NCBI GenBank assembly: GCA_017163975.1
Contig: JAFFSR010000021.1
Location: 858,501 to 922,500 of the forward strand
Origin: Anastatus disparis
Taxonomy: Eukaryota; Arthropoda; Insecta; Hymenoptera; Eupelmidae
Length of the DNA stretch: 64,000 nucleotides
Reading direction: 5' to 3'
This document shows positions 53,978 through 64,000 of this stretch, in pieces; the stretch's first letter is position 1, and every line of letters begins with the position of its first letter. A program made the position numbers and the translations under genes. The notes below the pieces were generated by a model. The model did not search any database and was not told the DNA's origin. It was given only the letters and a program-made list of their open reading frames with translations.

Positions 53978-54129
53978 TCCGTGTGAGTGCGCGCTTTATA
54001 CATATTTAACGCTCATGTGGTAACCCAATACCTAAACAGCATATACACAACGATTTGAACGCTGATGTGCCGATGTGCCTTCTCTCTCCCCTCCTATATA
54101 CTTAGCTTGTGTAGTGCGTATTCGCTTGC

Positions 54130-54210
54130 TATACTCTCTCTCTCTTTTGCTCTTTCTCAAATCAGGCTTGAATATACATTGCTTGGTATAGTATAGTATT
54201 TCCTCTCTCT
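54130..54210 (-). repeat. Relic of dispersed repeat R-A
   Basis: Inverted ATACTATACTATACCAAGCAATGTAT and TATTCAAGC blocks plus CT tracts correspond to 260-400 and 28225-28380. The rest has diverged. Confidence 0.45.
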
Positions 54211-54283
54211 CTTATTCTTATAACTTAGTTGTATGTGCGCGCACAGATAGGGTCACACGTACACAACACATATTAAAATGTAA

Positions 54284-54741
54284 TGTGACGGCCACTTGGA
54301 TATTTATCTTCAGCAAATTTTTGAGGCGCGCCAAAAGAAGTATTAACTTCAAAGAGATTGATTATATTAAATAAATTTATTCATTTAAAATTAATAAAAA
54401 TAACTTTAAATCCATTAAATTAAATCTATTTTACACTAATTTCAGATAATAAAGGTAATAATGCATCTTATCTTTAAAGTGCAAATTATCGCACGTTCAA
54501 TGGTAGAGCGGAGGTCTTCGATTGCATATCCTTGCATATTTATTAAAATAACAATTATCGCATCTCTAACAGTAAGCATCTAGAGGAGGTCATCGATTCT
54601 GGTGTTTTAATCCTTCTTGCTGCATGGATCATGTGACTAATGCAAGTCAAGAACTTATTAATGTAACTCTAATATATATTTTTGTAATTTATTATTAAAA
54701 TTACCTGGTGACCGTGCATCCAGTAAAACGCGCCCGTTACA
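54284..54741 (-). mobile_element. LTR-like repeat, 458 bp
   Basis: Read inverted, it begins TGTAACGGGCGCGTTTTACT and ends AGTGGCCGTCACA, a TG...CA pair with similar tips. No primer site, polypurine tract or clear target duplication was found. The call is tentative. Confidence 0.35.
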
Positions 54742-54970
54742 AGTTTAATTGATAATTTAAATATTAGATATTAAATAAACGACGGGTAAGGGATAACTGA
54801 CTACAATTATCTGAAGTTTAGTTGAGAATTCGATTATGATTATCAATTGTATAAAAGTTTAATTGATGATTAAATTTTAATCATGAATTAAATGAAAGTT
54901 TTATTGATAATCAAAATTTTAGCTAAATTAAATGAACCATAATTGATAACTTATTTCAACTATCCGATTC
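54742..54970. repeat. AT-rich satellite, second segment
   Basis: Words such as AATTGATAATTTAAATATTAG and GATAACTTATTTCAACTATC match the array at 34140-34860. Confidence 0.65.
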
Positions 54971-55172
54971 TCGGTATTGTAATGTTTTAAAATTTGTTTA
55001 AGTTTTTGAAAGATAGCTCACGTTTAAATAAATCAAATCAATTTCAAAGGTTTGAAATATGTATTTGATGACTTTTGCTAGAAGTATGAGCTACATCTTT
55101 AAAATCTTTTAATTTTTTACATAAACTTTCAAAATATCTAAGCATGATTGAGTATTAAAAAATACGGAAAGA

Positions 55173-56678
55173 ATGTACACCCACGGTTAAGAGGAGGTCA
55201 CGCATCTTTGTCCTTTTCTAATCAAATAATCAATTTTTAGCAAAAACTAATAACTATGGCAAAAAATAAAGAGAAAGCCGCATCTCTTATCAGGAAAAGC
55301 AAAATTTTCTTTAAAAAGAAAAAATTAATTTTATTGCTTCGATTTCAAGAAAACCTTGAAAAACCAAATTTTTTACTATAACCACTCTGTTTTAAGTTTT
55401 TCAAGGTTTTCTTGGAAACGAAGTGATAAAATTAATTCTTTCTTATCAATAAAAATATTGCTTTTTTTTAAGAAATGCGGCTTTCTCTTAATTTTTTGCT
55501 AAAATTATTAGTTTTCATTATAAAATCAATTTCTTTGATTAGATAAGGACAGATATACTCGACCTCTTCTTAATGATATTTTTCCGAATCTTTTGAAATT
55601 TTCCAATGGAAACAAAGAAAACAACGCACGGAAAAAAGTTTCTACCGGTAAAACTAATGCTAAATTCGATTAGATGTTTAAATTCCAATGCTAGTGTGTT
55701 CTAAAGTAATGAATGGCATTAATTTTTTTCGCTCTATTGACAGCACAAATAAAATTCATACCAGTGTCGTATTTTTTAGTGCTATAAATATTTATTTTCG
55801 ATAACTGACGCGTGAATTTACAGTGCCACCTTTGGCACGGTTTTTTCGGGTGCCAAGCACGTTAAATAACGGCGCTGGTGTATGTTTGTGTATACGAATT
55901 TTCGATTGTAGCAGTGTGCACGATTGTGAAGTTTTACACAAAAGTTTTTCTATTTATTGCATAGGAAATAAGTGCCAAATGGATAATTTTATACAAAAAA
56001 TATTAAATGTTAAATATTAAATATTCTATGTTACTTTTATGAGAAGTTACATAAAAAAAATGAGAAAAAATTGCAAGTTTGTTTCGACCAGTTTTCACGT
56101 ATAATTTCGTACTAAAATAACTAAATAACTTTTCTTGAAAAAGAAATCTTGTTGAACTTTGAACATAAAACTCTGTCATTATGTTATCACAAACATGTAT
56201 ATATATATAATATATATATACATACATACATACATGTATAAATAAATAAAATATAACTGACTTGAAAGATTATTTATGATAGCAATAAGTTGATTTTGTA
56301 AAAAAACTGATACCATGCATTAAGAATTTCTCTGTTAATGCGCAGAACTGAAATTTTGATGTTGGCACTGGAAAAAACCGTGCTAGTCGTTAGAATTTCT
56401 CTGCTAATGCGCAGAACTTAAATTTTGATGTTGGCACTGGAAAAAACCGTGCTAATCATTGAAAATCAATGTGCTGGACCTTAGAAGGTAAAATAGTAAA
56501 ACTAGCATTGATTAAAATGATACTGTCATGGTTTTTTTCATTATAAAACACGCAATTTTAACCTTCTATTATTTAGCACTAGTTTTTAAGGTGAAAACTC
56601 TTTTCCGTGCGGGATCGTCGAATAAAAGTTAACAATTTCAAAAGATTCGGAAAAATATTATTAACAGTGGGTGTACAT
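55173..56678. mobile_element. TIR element with ATGTACACCCAC ends, MITE in one arm
   Basis: The left arm runs ATGTACACCCACGG, TTAA, then TGATATTTTTCCGAATCTTT. The right arm, inverted, runs ATGTACACCCACTG, TTAA, then TAATATTTTTCCGAATCTTT. An F1 MITE fills the left TTAA. Inside lie CACGGAAAAAAGTTT and its complement (55627, 56609). A two-copy tandem repeat (GAATTTCTCTGTTAATGCGC onward, 56327-56470) and an unrecognised open frame at 55823-56020 are also present. No transposase is seen. Confidence 0.7.
55187..55573. mobile_element. TTAA foldback MITE, family F1, copy 4
   Basis: The element at 55191-55569 (379 bp) is flanked by TTAA. It is more diverged than other F1 copies but keeps GAGGAGGTCACGCATCTTTG and CTTTTCTAATCAA. 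Confidence 0.88.
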
Positions 56679-56768
56679 AGTAATAACAATAATATTTTAT
56701 TGCGATAAAACGAATAGGTTTTAGCGCTATAAGAACGAACATCCAAAAATTTTTCATTTGTCAAAACT

Positions 56769-56840
56769 CTATTAAAAAAAACACATGTTTTTTGCACGTG
56801 AAAAAACACTTATTTTTTACACGTTTTTTTTTCAATAGGG
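56769..56840. mobile_element. Miniature CCCTATTG element, ~72 bp
   Basis: The left tip CTCTATTAAAAAAAACACATG and right tip (inverted) CCCTATTGAAAAAAAAACGT surround one CACGTG. It is the reduced form of the foldback at 37182-38058. Confidence 0.65.
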
Positions 56841-56844
56841 AAGG

Positions 56845-57075
56845 GACTCCAAAAATAGTCCTTTTCGACTTATAAGATTTATGATTTTTTTCTGTTCAAG
56901 TATTGAGTTTTGGAAAAAATTTATGAAAAGGTTTTCTATTGGAAATCGTTTGTAGAATATATTTTGATTTTAATAGATTATATTTTAAGACATCGTGAAG
57001 CATGATCATGAAAAATTTAACATAAGAGAAATTTATAAATTTAAAAATCTTGTTTTTAATTTATAAGATTTTACT
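56845..57075 (+). repeat. Partial copy of the 1.3-kb foldback
   Basis: Words such as GAAAAGGTTTTCTATTGGAAATC and GTAGAATATATTTTGATTTTA correspond to 35960-36060. Only part of one arm is present. Confidence 0.6.
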
Positions 57076-57359
57076 ACAATGATACATAAAAATTTAAGGA
57101 CAAAATAAAAAAATTTTAATTCTAATTATTACATCGAAATCAAAAACAAGCACTTAAGTAGGTGAAAATTTTCTAATTTTTGTCAACAAAATGACTACGT
57201 TGCACGCTTTCCCTCTGCGATGTACTGCAAGGTACTAAATATGTTTACATAATAGAAGAAATCAAATTAAACGTATTAAATCAACTACAGAACCTGTAGA
57301 ACTGTTTGCGTTGCTATAAATTGAATGTTGATTCTTATTCCTGCTACTTTTAACCCAGG

Positions 57360-57735
57360 TCTCCTCTACAAGTTATTCGCTACTATTTTTATAAAACAAG
57401 CTTTTAAAAATAATTTTCTTAGCGTAGCTCTTTAATCACTTTTTCTGAATTCTAATTTGACGCTCTCACTAACTCTTTTCTTTTTCCTCACTTATTCACT
57501 CCCTCTTTTTCCTTCTAACTTACCCTAATATTCATTTTTACACTATTTTCATCTATTTCTCTCTCTTCCTATTTCCTAATCACTCTCTAACACTCAGTTT
57601 CACTCTTTCGATCCCTTCTTAATTTTTCTTGAATAGAAATTAGGTTTTTTACATTGAAATCACATTCAAAGAAATTAAATTAAATTACCTTAACTCAATG
57701 AGCTCGATGCGAAAGCATTGCGCCAAAGTAGAGAT
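57360..57735 (-). repeat. Dispersed repeat R-D, copy 2, uninterrupted
   Basis: Inverted relative to 12250-12462 plus 15004-15130. It is continuous where copy 1 holds LINE B, so it preserves the unoccupied state of that insertion site. Confidence 0.75.
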
Positions 57736-57739
57736 AACT

Positions 57740-58860
57740 GTGCTATGACGCACCCAGATAGCGCCAAAAAAATGGTCTGTCTCTCTCGCACCCTTTCCCT
57801 CGCGCGTTATAGAGTTGAAGGTTCCCCCTCCCCCGGGCGAGATGGACATGGGTTTCGGAACTTATGAGAGCAACGAAGGCGTTACAGCTTACATCGAGGG
57901 TAGAATATTGTGAATTTACATGAGACGCAAAAAAAATTAGTTAAAAATTTTTAATATTAATAAAAAGTTTTAGAAAAAGATAAATTATGAATGAATGAAA
58001 AATGTATAAGAAAATTTATGAGAAAAATTTTATAAAAAATTAAAAAAATTTCTAAATAATATAAAAGAAAAAATGCATAAGAGAAAATTTTTATATGAAA
58101 TTAAAATAAATAAAGGGTCTAGCCAGGTAAGATGGGTGAATTGGCCCTAGAAGCAGAGAGAAAAACTGATATATCCATCATATTCTATATAAAAAATATA
58201 CCTCTATAGAAATTTTCAGTCCTCTAAACCAAAACCTAACCTCAAAAACGCAATTTTTCGTTCTTTGAGTCGCTTAGCTCCATCTCCGTCAATTTTTGAG
58301 CTAGAATATTCTTTTTTTTTAGATTTTTTGAAGCCTTATAAAATAGTTTCTGATAATTTTTTTTGTAAGTGCAAAATTCAAATTTCTAGAGATGTTTGAA
58401 AATTTTTTCTTGATCTATTTTGTACTCTAAGATAGATGCCACTTTGGAAAAAATATATAATATTTATTTATGTACCAAAAGTATGTAAAAATTTTTTCAG
58501 ATTTTCAAAAGTGGTGGAACAGCGTCAAAAAGGAAAAAAACGTGTTTTTTGCGTATTTTTGCCTGTACACGGCCTAACCTTCGTATCCTACACTTCGTTT
58601 GCAATATTTTCAAGTAAAATTTTATTTTAAGAGACACTCTGGGCTGTAAAATATCGAGAATAACTCGGAATTTTCCAATTTTCACGTTAAAGCGCTTCCA
58701 GAGACCTTGAAAACCCATTATACTAATAAAAATCCGTATAAATGTCCCACCAGGTGAAACTCGTATCGTAATCCATAAAACGATGCATATATTCTTCTAC
58801 AGTATATCTAAGTATATATAAATCAATACTATATGAATACGCAAGTTCCTTGTGAGAATG
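57740..58860. other. Spacer with no gene recognised
   Basis: A GC-richer patch at 57770-57900 includes CCCCCTCCCCCGGGCG. At 58115 AGCCAGGTAAGATGGGTGAA begins what looks like a TE end, without a partner found. Open frames here have no motif. Confidence 0.45.
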
Positions 58861-58861
58861 T

Positions 58862-59624
58862 TGTGAGCGCCCGAGTATGTACGGCCCTGAAACCGTACGA
58901 TACTGGAAGATGCGCGCGCCAACACCCAAAAAGACCAAAGTGGTTGAACATGCAAGCGCGCGTATATACGTACACGCGTTTGCATGTGTAAGTACCGCTG
59001 AAAATATACGGCGACTCTCCCTCTCTTCTATTAAGATAGAAGAGTGGGAGAGAGACCTAAGAGAGCTGAAGCAAGCAGTGCGAGAAGCTCGCGACTCTGG
59101 CACTCTTGGATCAGCTCTCTTGGTGTGAAAACACGCTTGCTCGTAGCACAAGTGGCGAATGGCCTGACACGTGCTACAAGCAAGTATCTCTTTATTAAGC
59201 GCGAGATTACTCTTAGTTTTTGCATTGTACAGTGATTCAATTTAAGTCGTTAATAAAGAGCTTTTCCAAGATATACCCTCATCCAATTAACCCGGTGTAA
59301 AGCCCCGAATATTAAGGCATTTGGTCCTTAATAATAACGGGCTTTTCACATAATAATCCTAAATAATACTAACAAATATATCTTAAAAGTCAGCTATAGC
59401 TAGGCAAGGCGTCCTAGCTATAAACGACTTTAACAATAAGAAAACGAAATACAGGGTCCGCAATAGCTAGGCATGGCGCGCTAGCTATTTAACGATCCTT
59501 TAACGCGATACCACATAGAATTTCTAAGCACAAATAATAATTTCTTAAATAAAATAGAACAAAGAATACCATTTAAATAAAGAACCTTTAGGATAACAGA
59601 ATTACGGGTAAGGAAAGGTTACAT
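58862..59624 (+). mobile_element. 5' LTR of Ty3/gypsy element, copy 2
   Basis: The LTR begins TGTGAGCGCCCGAGTATG and ends GGTTACA (763 bp). It contains AATAAAGAGCTTTT near 59252, probably the polyadenylation signal. It matches the LTR at 11269-11970 in several blocks. The left boundary is set by where the two copies begin to match. The 3' LTR lies beyond the window. Confidence 0.85.
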
Positions 59625-59625
59625 T

Positions 59626-59640
59626 GGCGCCCACGGGATC
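59626..59640 (+). other. Primer-binding site, tRNA-Lys type
   Basis: TGGCGCCCACGGGA lies one base after the LTR. Its first nine bases complement the 3' end of tRNA-Lys, the primer used by many insect gypsy elements. Confidence 0.75.
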
Positions 59641-59734
59641 TTAACCGCTGTTAAGAAAACTCACGCGTAATTAGAGTCGCGTAATATTTATTATTAGATT
59701 ATAAATTTAACATTAAAAAACAAAAAATCGTCTT

Positions 59735-60019
59735 ATGATTCCCAACTTTCCAAATAGTCTGTTCCAAGGAACAGACTATGATAGAGTAGAATATTTGGAA
59801 AATAGAATCCAACATTTAATCAATATCAATAATCAAAGAAATGAGTTAATGGTGGAATGTTTAAAATCAATAGACGAAAGAATAGAAAAGATAGAAAATG
59901 AAATAGTAAATATAAAAAAAAATACAAATAAGCAATACCGGGAAGTAAAAGGCGAAATATTGCAGTTAAAAACGAACATTTTCTTAATAACAAAGAAAAT
60001 GGAAAATTTAAAAATATAA
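59735..60019 (+). CDS. Leader ORF of gypsy element, coiled coil, unknown role
   Basis: This intact 94-residue frame starts MIPNFPNSLFQGTDYDRVEY, followed by a heptad-rich helix (ENRIQHLININNQRNELMVE, SIDERIEKIENEIVNIKK, EVKGEILQLKTNIFLITKKM). The start is the first ATG after the primer site. A related beginning exists at 12050 in the other LTR copy, so it was part of the ancestral element. It may be a short Gag-associated or regulatory protein. No family is recognised. The stretch 60020-60700 that follows is A-rich and has no gene. Confidence 0.55.
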   Translation: MIPNFPNSLFQGTDYDRVEYLENRIQHLININNQRNELMVECLKSIDERIEKIENEIVNIKKNTNKQYREVKGEILQLKTNIFLITKKMENLKI

Positions 60020-60770
60020 TAGGAAAATAAAAATAAATACAAAAATTAAAAAATACAAAAAAAAATCTATAAAAAATCAAAAAATTAATAACAAAAAAAT
60101 TTTATAAAACTTAATAAAAAAAAAAAAAAAAAAAGCGTAGAAACGCAAGAAAAATGGTATATAAAATACCATCAGTATAAAATATAAGAACATAATTATA
60201 TAAAAGAATTTCTTTTGTTCTAAATAAATGCGAATAAAAGGTTGACCAAAAATTTTACTTGATATTAATATTGAATAGAGTATTCGTAAATGAGAATAAT
60301 AAAAAGACTTGAAGGTCGCGAGGTAAAACAAGAAGATTGAGTGTTACAATGTACACATTAAATTTTTCTTAAAATCTTTTGGTATAGCCGCTCAAACTCA
60401 AGTCTAAAGCGCGAATATGTTTAAAGAATGTCAAAAAGCAAAGTTAAAAGGTCAATAGCTAAGAAATAGACAGAAGGAATTCTTAAACATAGGTTCTCAA
60501 CGCGAATGAGAACAATCATTGTAATAAAGAATATGCTCTTTAATAAAAATAAAATAAAATATATTAAAAAATTAAAAGAGCCAAGATAAAAAATAATTGT
60601 AAACGAAATTAAAATTTTGAAATTTAATTTTGGATAGTTTAAATTTATTAAAATTAAAAATAGCTTATTGAAAAATTAACTTAAATAAGAAAGTATTGAA
60701 ATAAAAAGTGTTAAAATTTTATTTTCGGAAATACGTAAATATTGTAATAGCGAATAATAATATTATAAAA

Positions 60771-61735
60771 ATGGCGAAAAGAAGGTCAGAGATACTAATA
60801 CAAGAATTAGATAATCTTGATGGGACCATAGAGGAAGATGTTAACACAAAACAAAATGAATGTATGAAAGCTGTGTCATATGAGCTGACATTGTTGTTTA
60901 ATAAACAACAAGAGTTGGATGACAAAATTACAGCTAGTCCAGACAAAGCTATAGTCTTTAACTTAGAAAAACCGCAGATGCGGGAACAATAAATTTTAAA
61001 GAACAAATAAGCGAATTATCAAACAAGATAAAAAACGTGTTAGAAGATAATATCGTGATTAAAAATTTATTAAACAAATATAAAAAAGAAAATGAAGACT
61101 TAGTTATTAAAAACGAATCCTTAAATGAAGAATTAATCAAATTAAAAAAAATAATAAACGAAGAGGAAGCGATTAAAATGGTTCAAGATAACCTGACGCG
61201 AAAAATAGACGATACTGCTCAAGAGCAAGATGATAAGATCAATGAATTGAAAGAAAAATTAAAAAGTAATGGGATTCGAACGCAAGGTCTCGAACCATAT
61301 GTGAACAAAATAAAAATTCCTTTGCCAAAATACGAAGGCACGGAGGTTGAAAGACCTATGAAATTCTTAAATGAATTCGAAAAATATATTGCATTAAAAA
61401 AATTAGAAGAGGAAGAAACTCTCGAACTTTTGCATACTGTTCTACAAAAGGATGCAAATGAGTGGTGGTACATCTATCAAGATGATGTACTGACCTATGA
61501 AGGTTTTAAAAATTTATTCCTGGATAGATATTGGAATGAGGATGTCCAAAGAACAACTCGAAGGAAAGTTGAGTTCGGACAATATTATGAGAATGGCAAA
61601 TTAAGTCGTATGGCTTATGCCACGCAAGTATATGGTTTCGCTAAAGAGCTAAATCTTCAATATTCTGAAGAGGAATTAGCTGAAAAAAATTAGCAAACAT
61701 TTCAGCAGAAATGTTAGGCAAGCCATGCAATTCTC
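60771..61735 (+). pseudogene. Ty3/gypsy Gag, frameshifted
   Basis: The probable start is the ATG at 60771 (MAKRRSEILIQELDNLDGT). An N-terminal coiled coil spans both halves (ELTLLFNKQQELDDKI; NLLNKYKKENEDLVIKNESL). The capsid part is a Ty3-type gag domain: VNKIKIPLPKYEGTEVERPM, KFLNEFEKYIALKKLEEEET, LLHTVLQKDANEWWYIYQDD and FKNLFLDRYWNEDVQRT. A one-base shift near 60970 separates the coiled-coil halves. A second lies at an A-run near 61685, where a related relic (31027) has six A instead of seven. Gag would assemble the cytoplasmic particle. Confidence 0.8.
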
Positions 61736-62200
61736 GCAAAACAAAGATAAAAATACCTTATTTAAAATTTTGTCAGATTTTGATAATGACGATAAACTGC
61801 AGGAAAAAAGAGCAGTAAATAAAAATAATAGTCAACAAAAAATAGTTAATAATAATGAAAAAATTAATAAAACATATTATAATCATAGTAATAACGCAAC
61901 AAATCAAAATAACTATAAACAAGAATACAAAAAACCTCAACAGGATCCTAGTATAAATGTAGCTAGAATCGAGGAAAATAAAAATAAACAAAAGAATCAA
62001 CAACGTGAAAAATTAAAATCACCTGTAAATAAAAACCATTACAGAAAAGTAACAAAGAATTAGATGTTTTAAATATAGACATGAACAAAGAAGATAATGA
62101 TAAAAATCAGGAAAACTAAATAAAGTTGCACCTGAAATCAAAAATAGAAGGGGTAAGGTTGCAACTAATGGAAATTCCCCAAAAATAATATCTTCTATGC
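61690..62200 (+). pseudogene. Gag C-terminal, Asn/Lys-rich segment
   Basis: The frame FSRNVRQAMQFSQNKDKN leads into a low-complexity stretch (NKNNSQQKIVNNNEKINKTY; NHSNNATNQNNYKQEYKKPQ). The low-complexity stretch takes the place where other gypsy elements carry a CCHC zinc knuckle. None is visible, so RNA binding may rely on basic residues. Frame changes near 62060 and 62130 break the link to protease. Confidence 0.6.
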
Positions 62201-62871
62201 AAGAGAGTATAAAAGACGATTTAATAGATGATATTGACAAGCAAGAGTCAAAAGAAAATAATATGATATGTTGTCCAGAAATTGAAATAGAATTAGAAAA
62301 TATAAATGTCAAAGCTCTAATCGATTCAGGTAGCGAAGTCACCTGTATATCGGAGCAATTTTATTTTCAAAATTACGAGACATTCAAAAAATGCCCTTTA
62401 TTGCCAATAACTGGGAAGTTTATAAAAACAGCCACAGGCACAAAAACTACAAGAATAAAGAGGCAGTTATTAATAAAAACAAAATTTAAAAATGTAGAAA
62501 TAAAAATAATCTACCTAATAATTCCGAAATTAGTCAAAGATGTTATCATCGGATATGATACTCAAAAGGCTTTGAGTATGATTATAAACACGATGCTAGA
62601 AGAAATATTAATAATAATTGATGGTAAAGATATAAATTTATCTTATACCGAAAAACGAATAAATTCTTTAGCATACTCAGCTATGCAAATAACCGAAGTG
62701 TATGAAGGAGACAATGATCAGAATTCATACGACTTTGCAATGGAAAACGAGAATCATCGAATTCTTAATTCCGAAAATTATTTGAATACAACTGAACTCA
62801 CAAATGATGAGATTCAGGAAAAAATAAATGAATGTGATAATATCACAAACAAACAAAAAGAAGAATTAACA
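62197..62871 (+). pseudogene. Ty3/gypsy pol: aspartic protease and linker
   Basis: The retropepsin core is CCPEIEIELENINVKALIDS, GSEVTCISEQFYF, with catalytic motif LIDSGSEV (DSG, a known variant of DTG). Then follow IKRQLLIKTKFKNVEIKIIY, LIIPKLVKDVIIGYD with the flap-distal hydrophobic-Gly pattern, and NEC-type linker up to KQKEELTL. The MITE at 62876 breaks the link to RT. The reading frame itself is clean here. Protease would cleave Gag-Pol. Confidence 0.85.
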
Positions 62872-63260
62872 TTAAGAGGAGGTCACGTATCTCTGTCCTT
62901 TTCTAATCAAAGAAATGATTTTTTCACAAAAACTAATAACTTTCTCAAAAAATGAAGAGAAAGCCGCATCTTGTATCAAAAAAAGCAATATTTTCTTTGA
63001 TAAGGAAAAATTAATTTTATTGCTTCGTTTTCAAGAAAACCTTGAAAAACTAAATTGTCCGCCCTAACCTCTATGATTTAAGTTTTTCAAGGTTTTCTTG
63101 AAAACGAAGCAATAAAATTAATTCGTTCTTATCAAAGAAAATATTGCTTTTTTTATTACGAGATGCGGCTTTCTCTTCATTTTTTGCTAAAGTTATTAGT
63201 TTCTATAAAAAACTCAATTCTTTGATTAGAAAAGGACAGAGATACGTGACCTCCTCTTAA
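62872..63260. mobile_element. TTAA foldback MITE, family F1, copy 5, in pol
   Basis: The element at 62876-63256 (381 bp) is flanked by TTAA. The pol reading frame is in register on the two sides if one TTAA is counted once. Confidence 0.93.
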
Positions 63261-64000
63261 TAATAAAAAAGTATAGTAGAGTGTTTAGAAAGGCTCCAGG
63301 TCTATTGAAGTCATATCAGCATGATATCAAACTTAAAGACGATCATCCATTTTATTCTAGACCTTATCCGATTCCTATAAATCATAGAGAAAAGGTACTG
63401 AAAGAAATAGAAAAAATGGAAGAACTAGGAATTATAAGGAGATCGAAAAGCCCTTATATAAATTCTATAGTTACAGTAATTAAAAAAGATGGCACTGTAA
63501 GGCTTTGTTTGGATGCTCGTAAATTAAATGAGAAAATAATTGACGATTACGAAGCTCCACCCTCAATAGAAGAGATTTTTCTCAGATGTAAAGAGAAAAA
63601 TTTCATGTCGAGCTTAGATTTAACAAGCTCGTATTGGCAAATTGAATTAACAGAGCCAAGCAAAAATATACGGCGTTTAAAATCGATAACAAAGTATATG
63701 AATTTAACGTAGCAGCTTTTGGCATAAAAACCAGCAGCGCTGCACTATTGAGAGGACTGGACTACGTAATAAAAGATATGCAAGAATTCGTTCTAGCCTT
63801 CGTAGATGATCTGCACATAAGGTCATCGACATTCGAAGAGCATATGGATCATTTAGAGAAATTATTTATTAAAGCAATTAAATATAATTTGACATTTAAT
63901 TTTAAAAAATCAAATTTCTTAAAGCAAAAAATTGAATTTCTTGGACACTTCATAACGTCAAAAGGAATAACACCAGATCCAGAAAAAATAAAATCAATAA
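63261..64000 (+). pseudogene. Ty3/gypsy pol: reverse transcriptase, runs off window
   Basis: The left part has VFRKAPGLLKSYQHDIKLKD, SRPYPIPINHREKVLKEIEK, EELGIIRRSKSPYINSIVTV, KKDGTVRLCLDARKLNE and the motif A block NFMSSLDLTSSYWQIEL. A one-base shift near 63665 follows. In the next frame come SSAALLRGLDYVIKDMQE, the catalytic block VLAFVDDLHI (FVDD) and FLKQKIEFLGHFITSKGITP. The order is that of Ty3/gypsy RT. RNase H and integrase lie beyond the window. The shift and the upstream MITE rule out function of this copy. Confidence 0.88.

Larger units (their letters stand above)
41415..53983 (-). mobile_element. Polinton/Maverick, defective, with 6-bp target duplication
   Basis: The element spans 41421-53977 (12.6 kb including inserts). 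It is bounded by AGTAGTATATAG at the left and CTACATACTACT at the right, and flanked by TCCGTG at 41415-41420 and 53978-53983. A 6-bp duplication, AG...CT ends and long TIRs are the known hallmarks of Polintons. Genes on the minus strand include capsid and adenovirus-type protease remnants. Family-B DNA polymerase, retroviral-type integrase and packaging ATPase, normally present in a 15-20-kb element, are not found. Most genes carry stops or frameshifts. The right third (49300-52970) has no recognisable gene. Confidence 0.92.

Noticed and set aside
58436..59240. Several overlapping open frames on both strands
   Set aside because: They fall in spacer and LTR sequence and have no recognisable domain.
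61219..62342. Hydrophobic Ser/Phe-rich minus-strand frames
   Set aside because: They are antisense shadows of gag and protease.

Overview
The window is eukaryotic, most likely from an insect. It is very AT-rich, has microsatellites, and is built almost entirely of transposable elements: non-LTR retrotransposons, Ty3/gypsy-type LTR elements, a Polinton/Maverick, a hAT transposon, TTAA-target DNA transposons and many foldback MITEs. Low-copy satellites fill the gaps. I found no intact host gene, no tRNA or rRNA gene and no prokaryotic feature. The exact insect order cannot be decided from the sequence.

Layout. 1-4.4 kb: a dispersed repeat, an inverted (minus-strand) LINE (A), a fragment of a second LINE family, and a plus-strand LINE ORF1-like gene. 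4.4-11.2 kb: AT-rich spacer, several foldbacks, a ~121-bp satellite rich in TCAAGGTCA, and a decayed TE-associated protein gene. 11.3-15.3 kb: a gypsy-type LTR with its primer site, then LINE B lodged inside a dispersed repeat whose unoccupied copy lies at 57.4-57.7 kb. 15.3-23.0 kb: a ~7.6-kb hAT transposon (ZMYM1-like transposase) broken by a 2.4-kb TTAA transposon and by nested MITEs. 23-26 kb: a ~155-bp diverged satellite. 27.3-31.8 kb: a decayed gypsy relic containing LINE C, which itself holds a TIR element with a hAT MITE inside. 33.5-38 kb: a CT tract, G-rich DNA, and two long foldbacks (1.3 and 0.9 kb). 38.5-39.8 kb: a possible solo LTR.

The centrepiece is a Polinton/Maverick at 41421-53977. 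It has ~1-kb TIRs starting AGTAGT and an exact 6-bp target duplication TCCGTG. Its minus strand carries, in transcription order, remnants of a minor-capsid-like gene, a small pVI-like basic gene, the major capsid gene, a conserved unknown gene, a truncated adenovirus-type protease and three small unknown genes. Polymerase, integrase and ATPase genes are absent, so the copy is defective. Four MITEs sit in it. At three insertions the paired arm or flanking frames show the unoccupied TTAA site.

54-64 kb: an LTR-like repeat, satellite, a TIR element with a MITE in one arm, and a 5'-complete but frameshifted Ty3/gypsy element (LTR, Lys-type primer site, gag, protease, RT) that runs off the right edge and carries a MITE in pol.

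The main new pattern is a set of five structurally different TTAA-flanked foldback families. All end in GA-rich TIRs and share a subterminal motif, TGTCCTTKTCTAAT-like, at a constant 17-18 bp from the end. That suggests one transposase serves them all.
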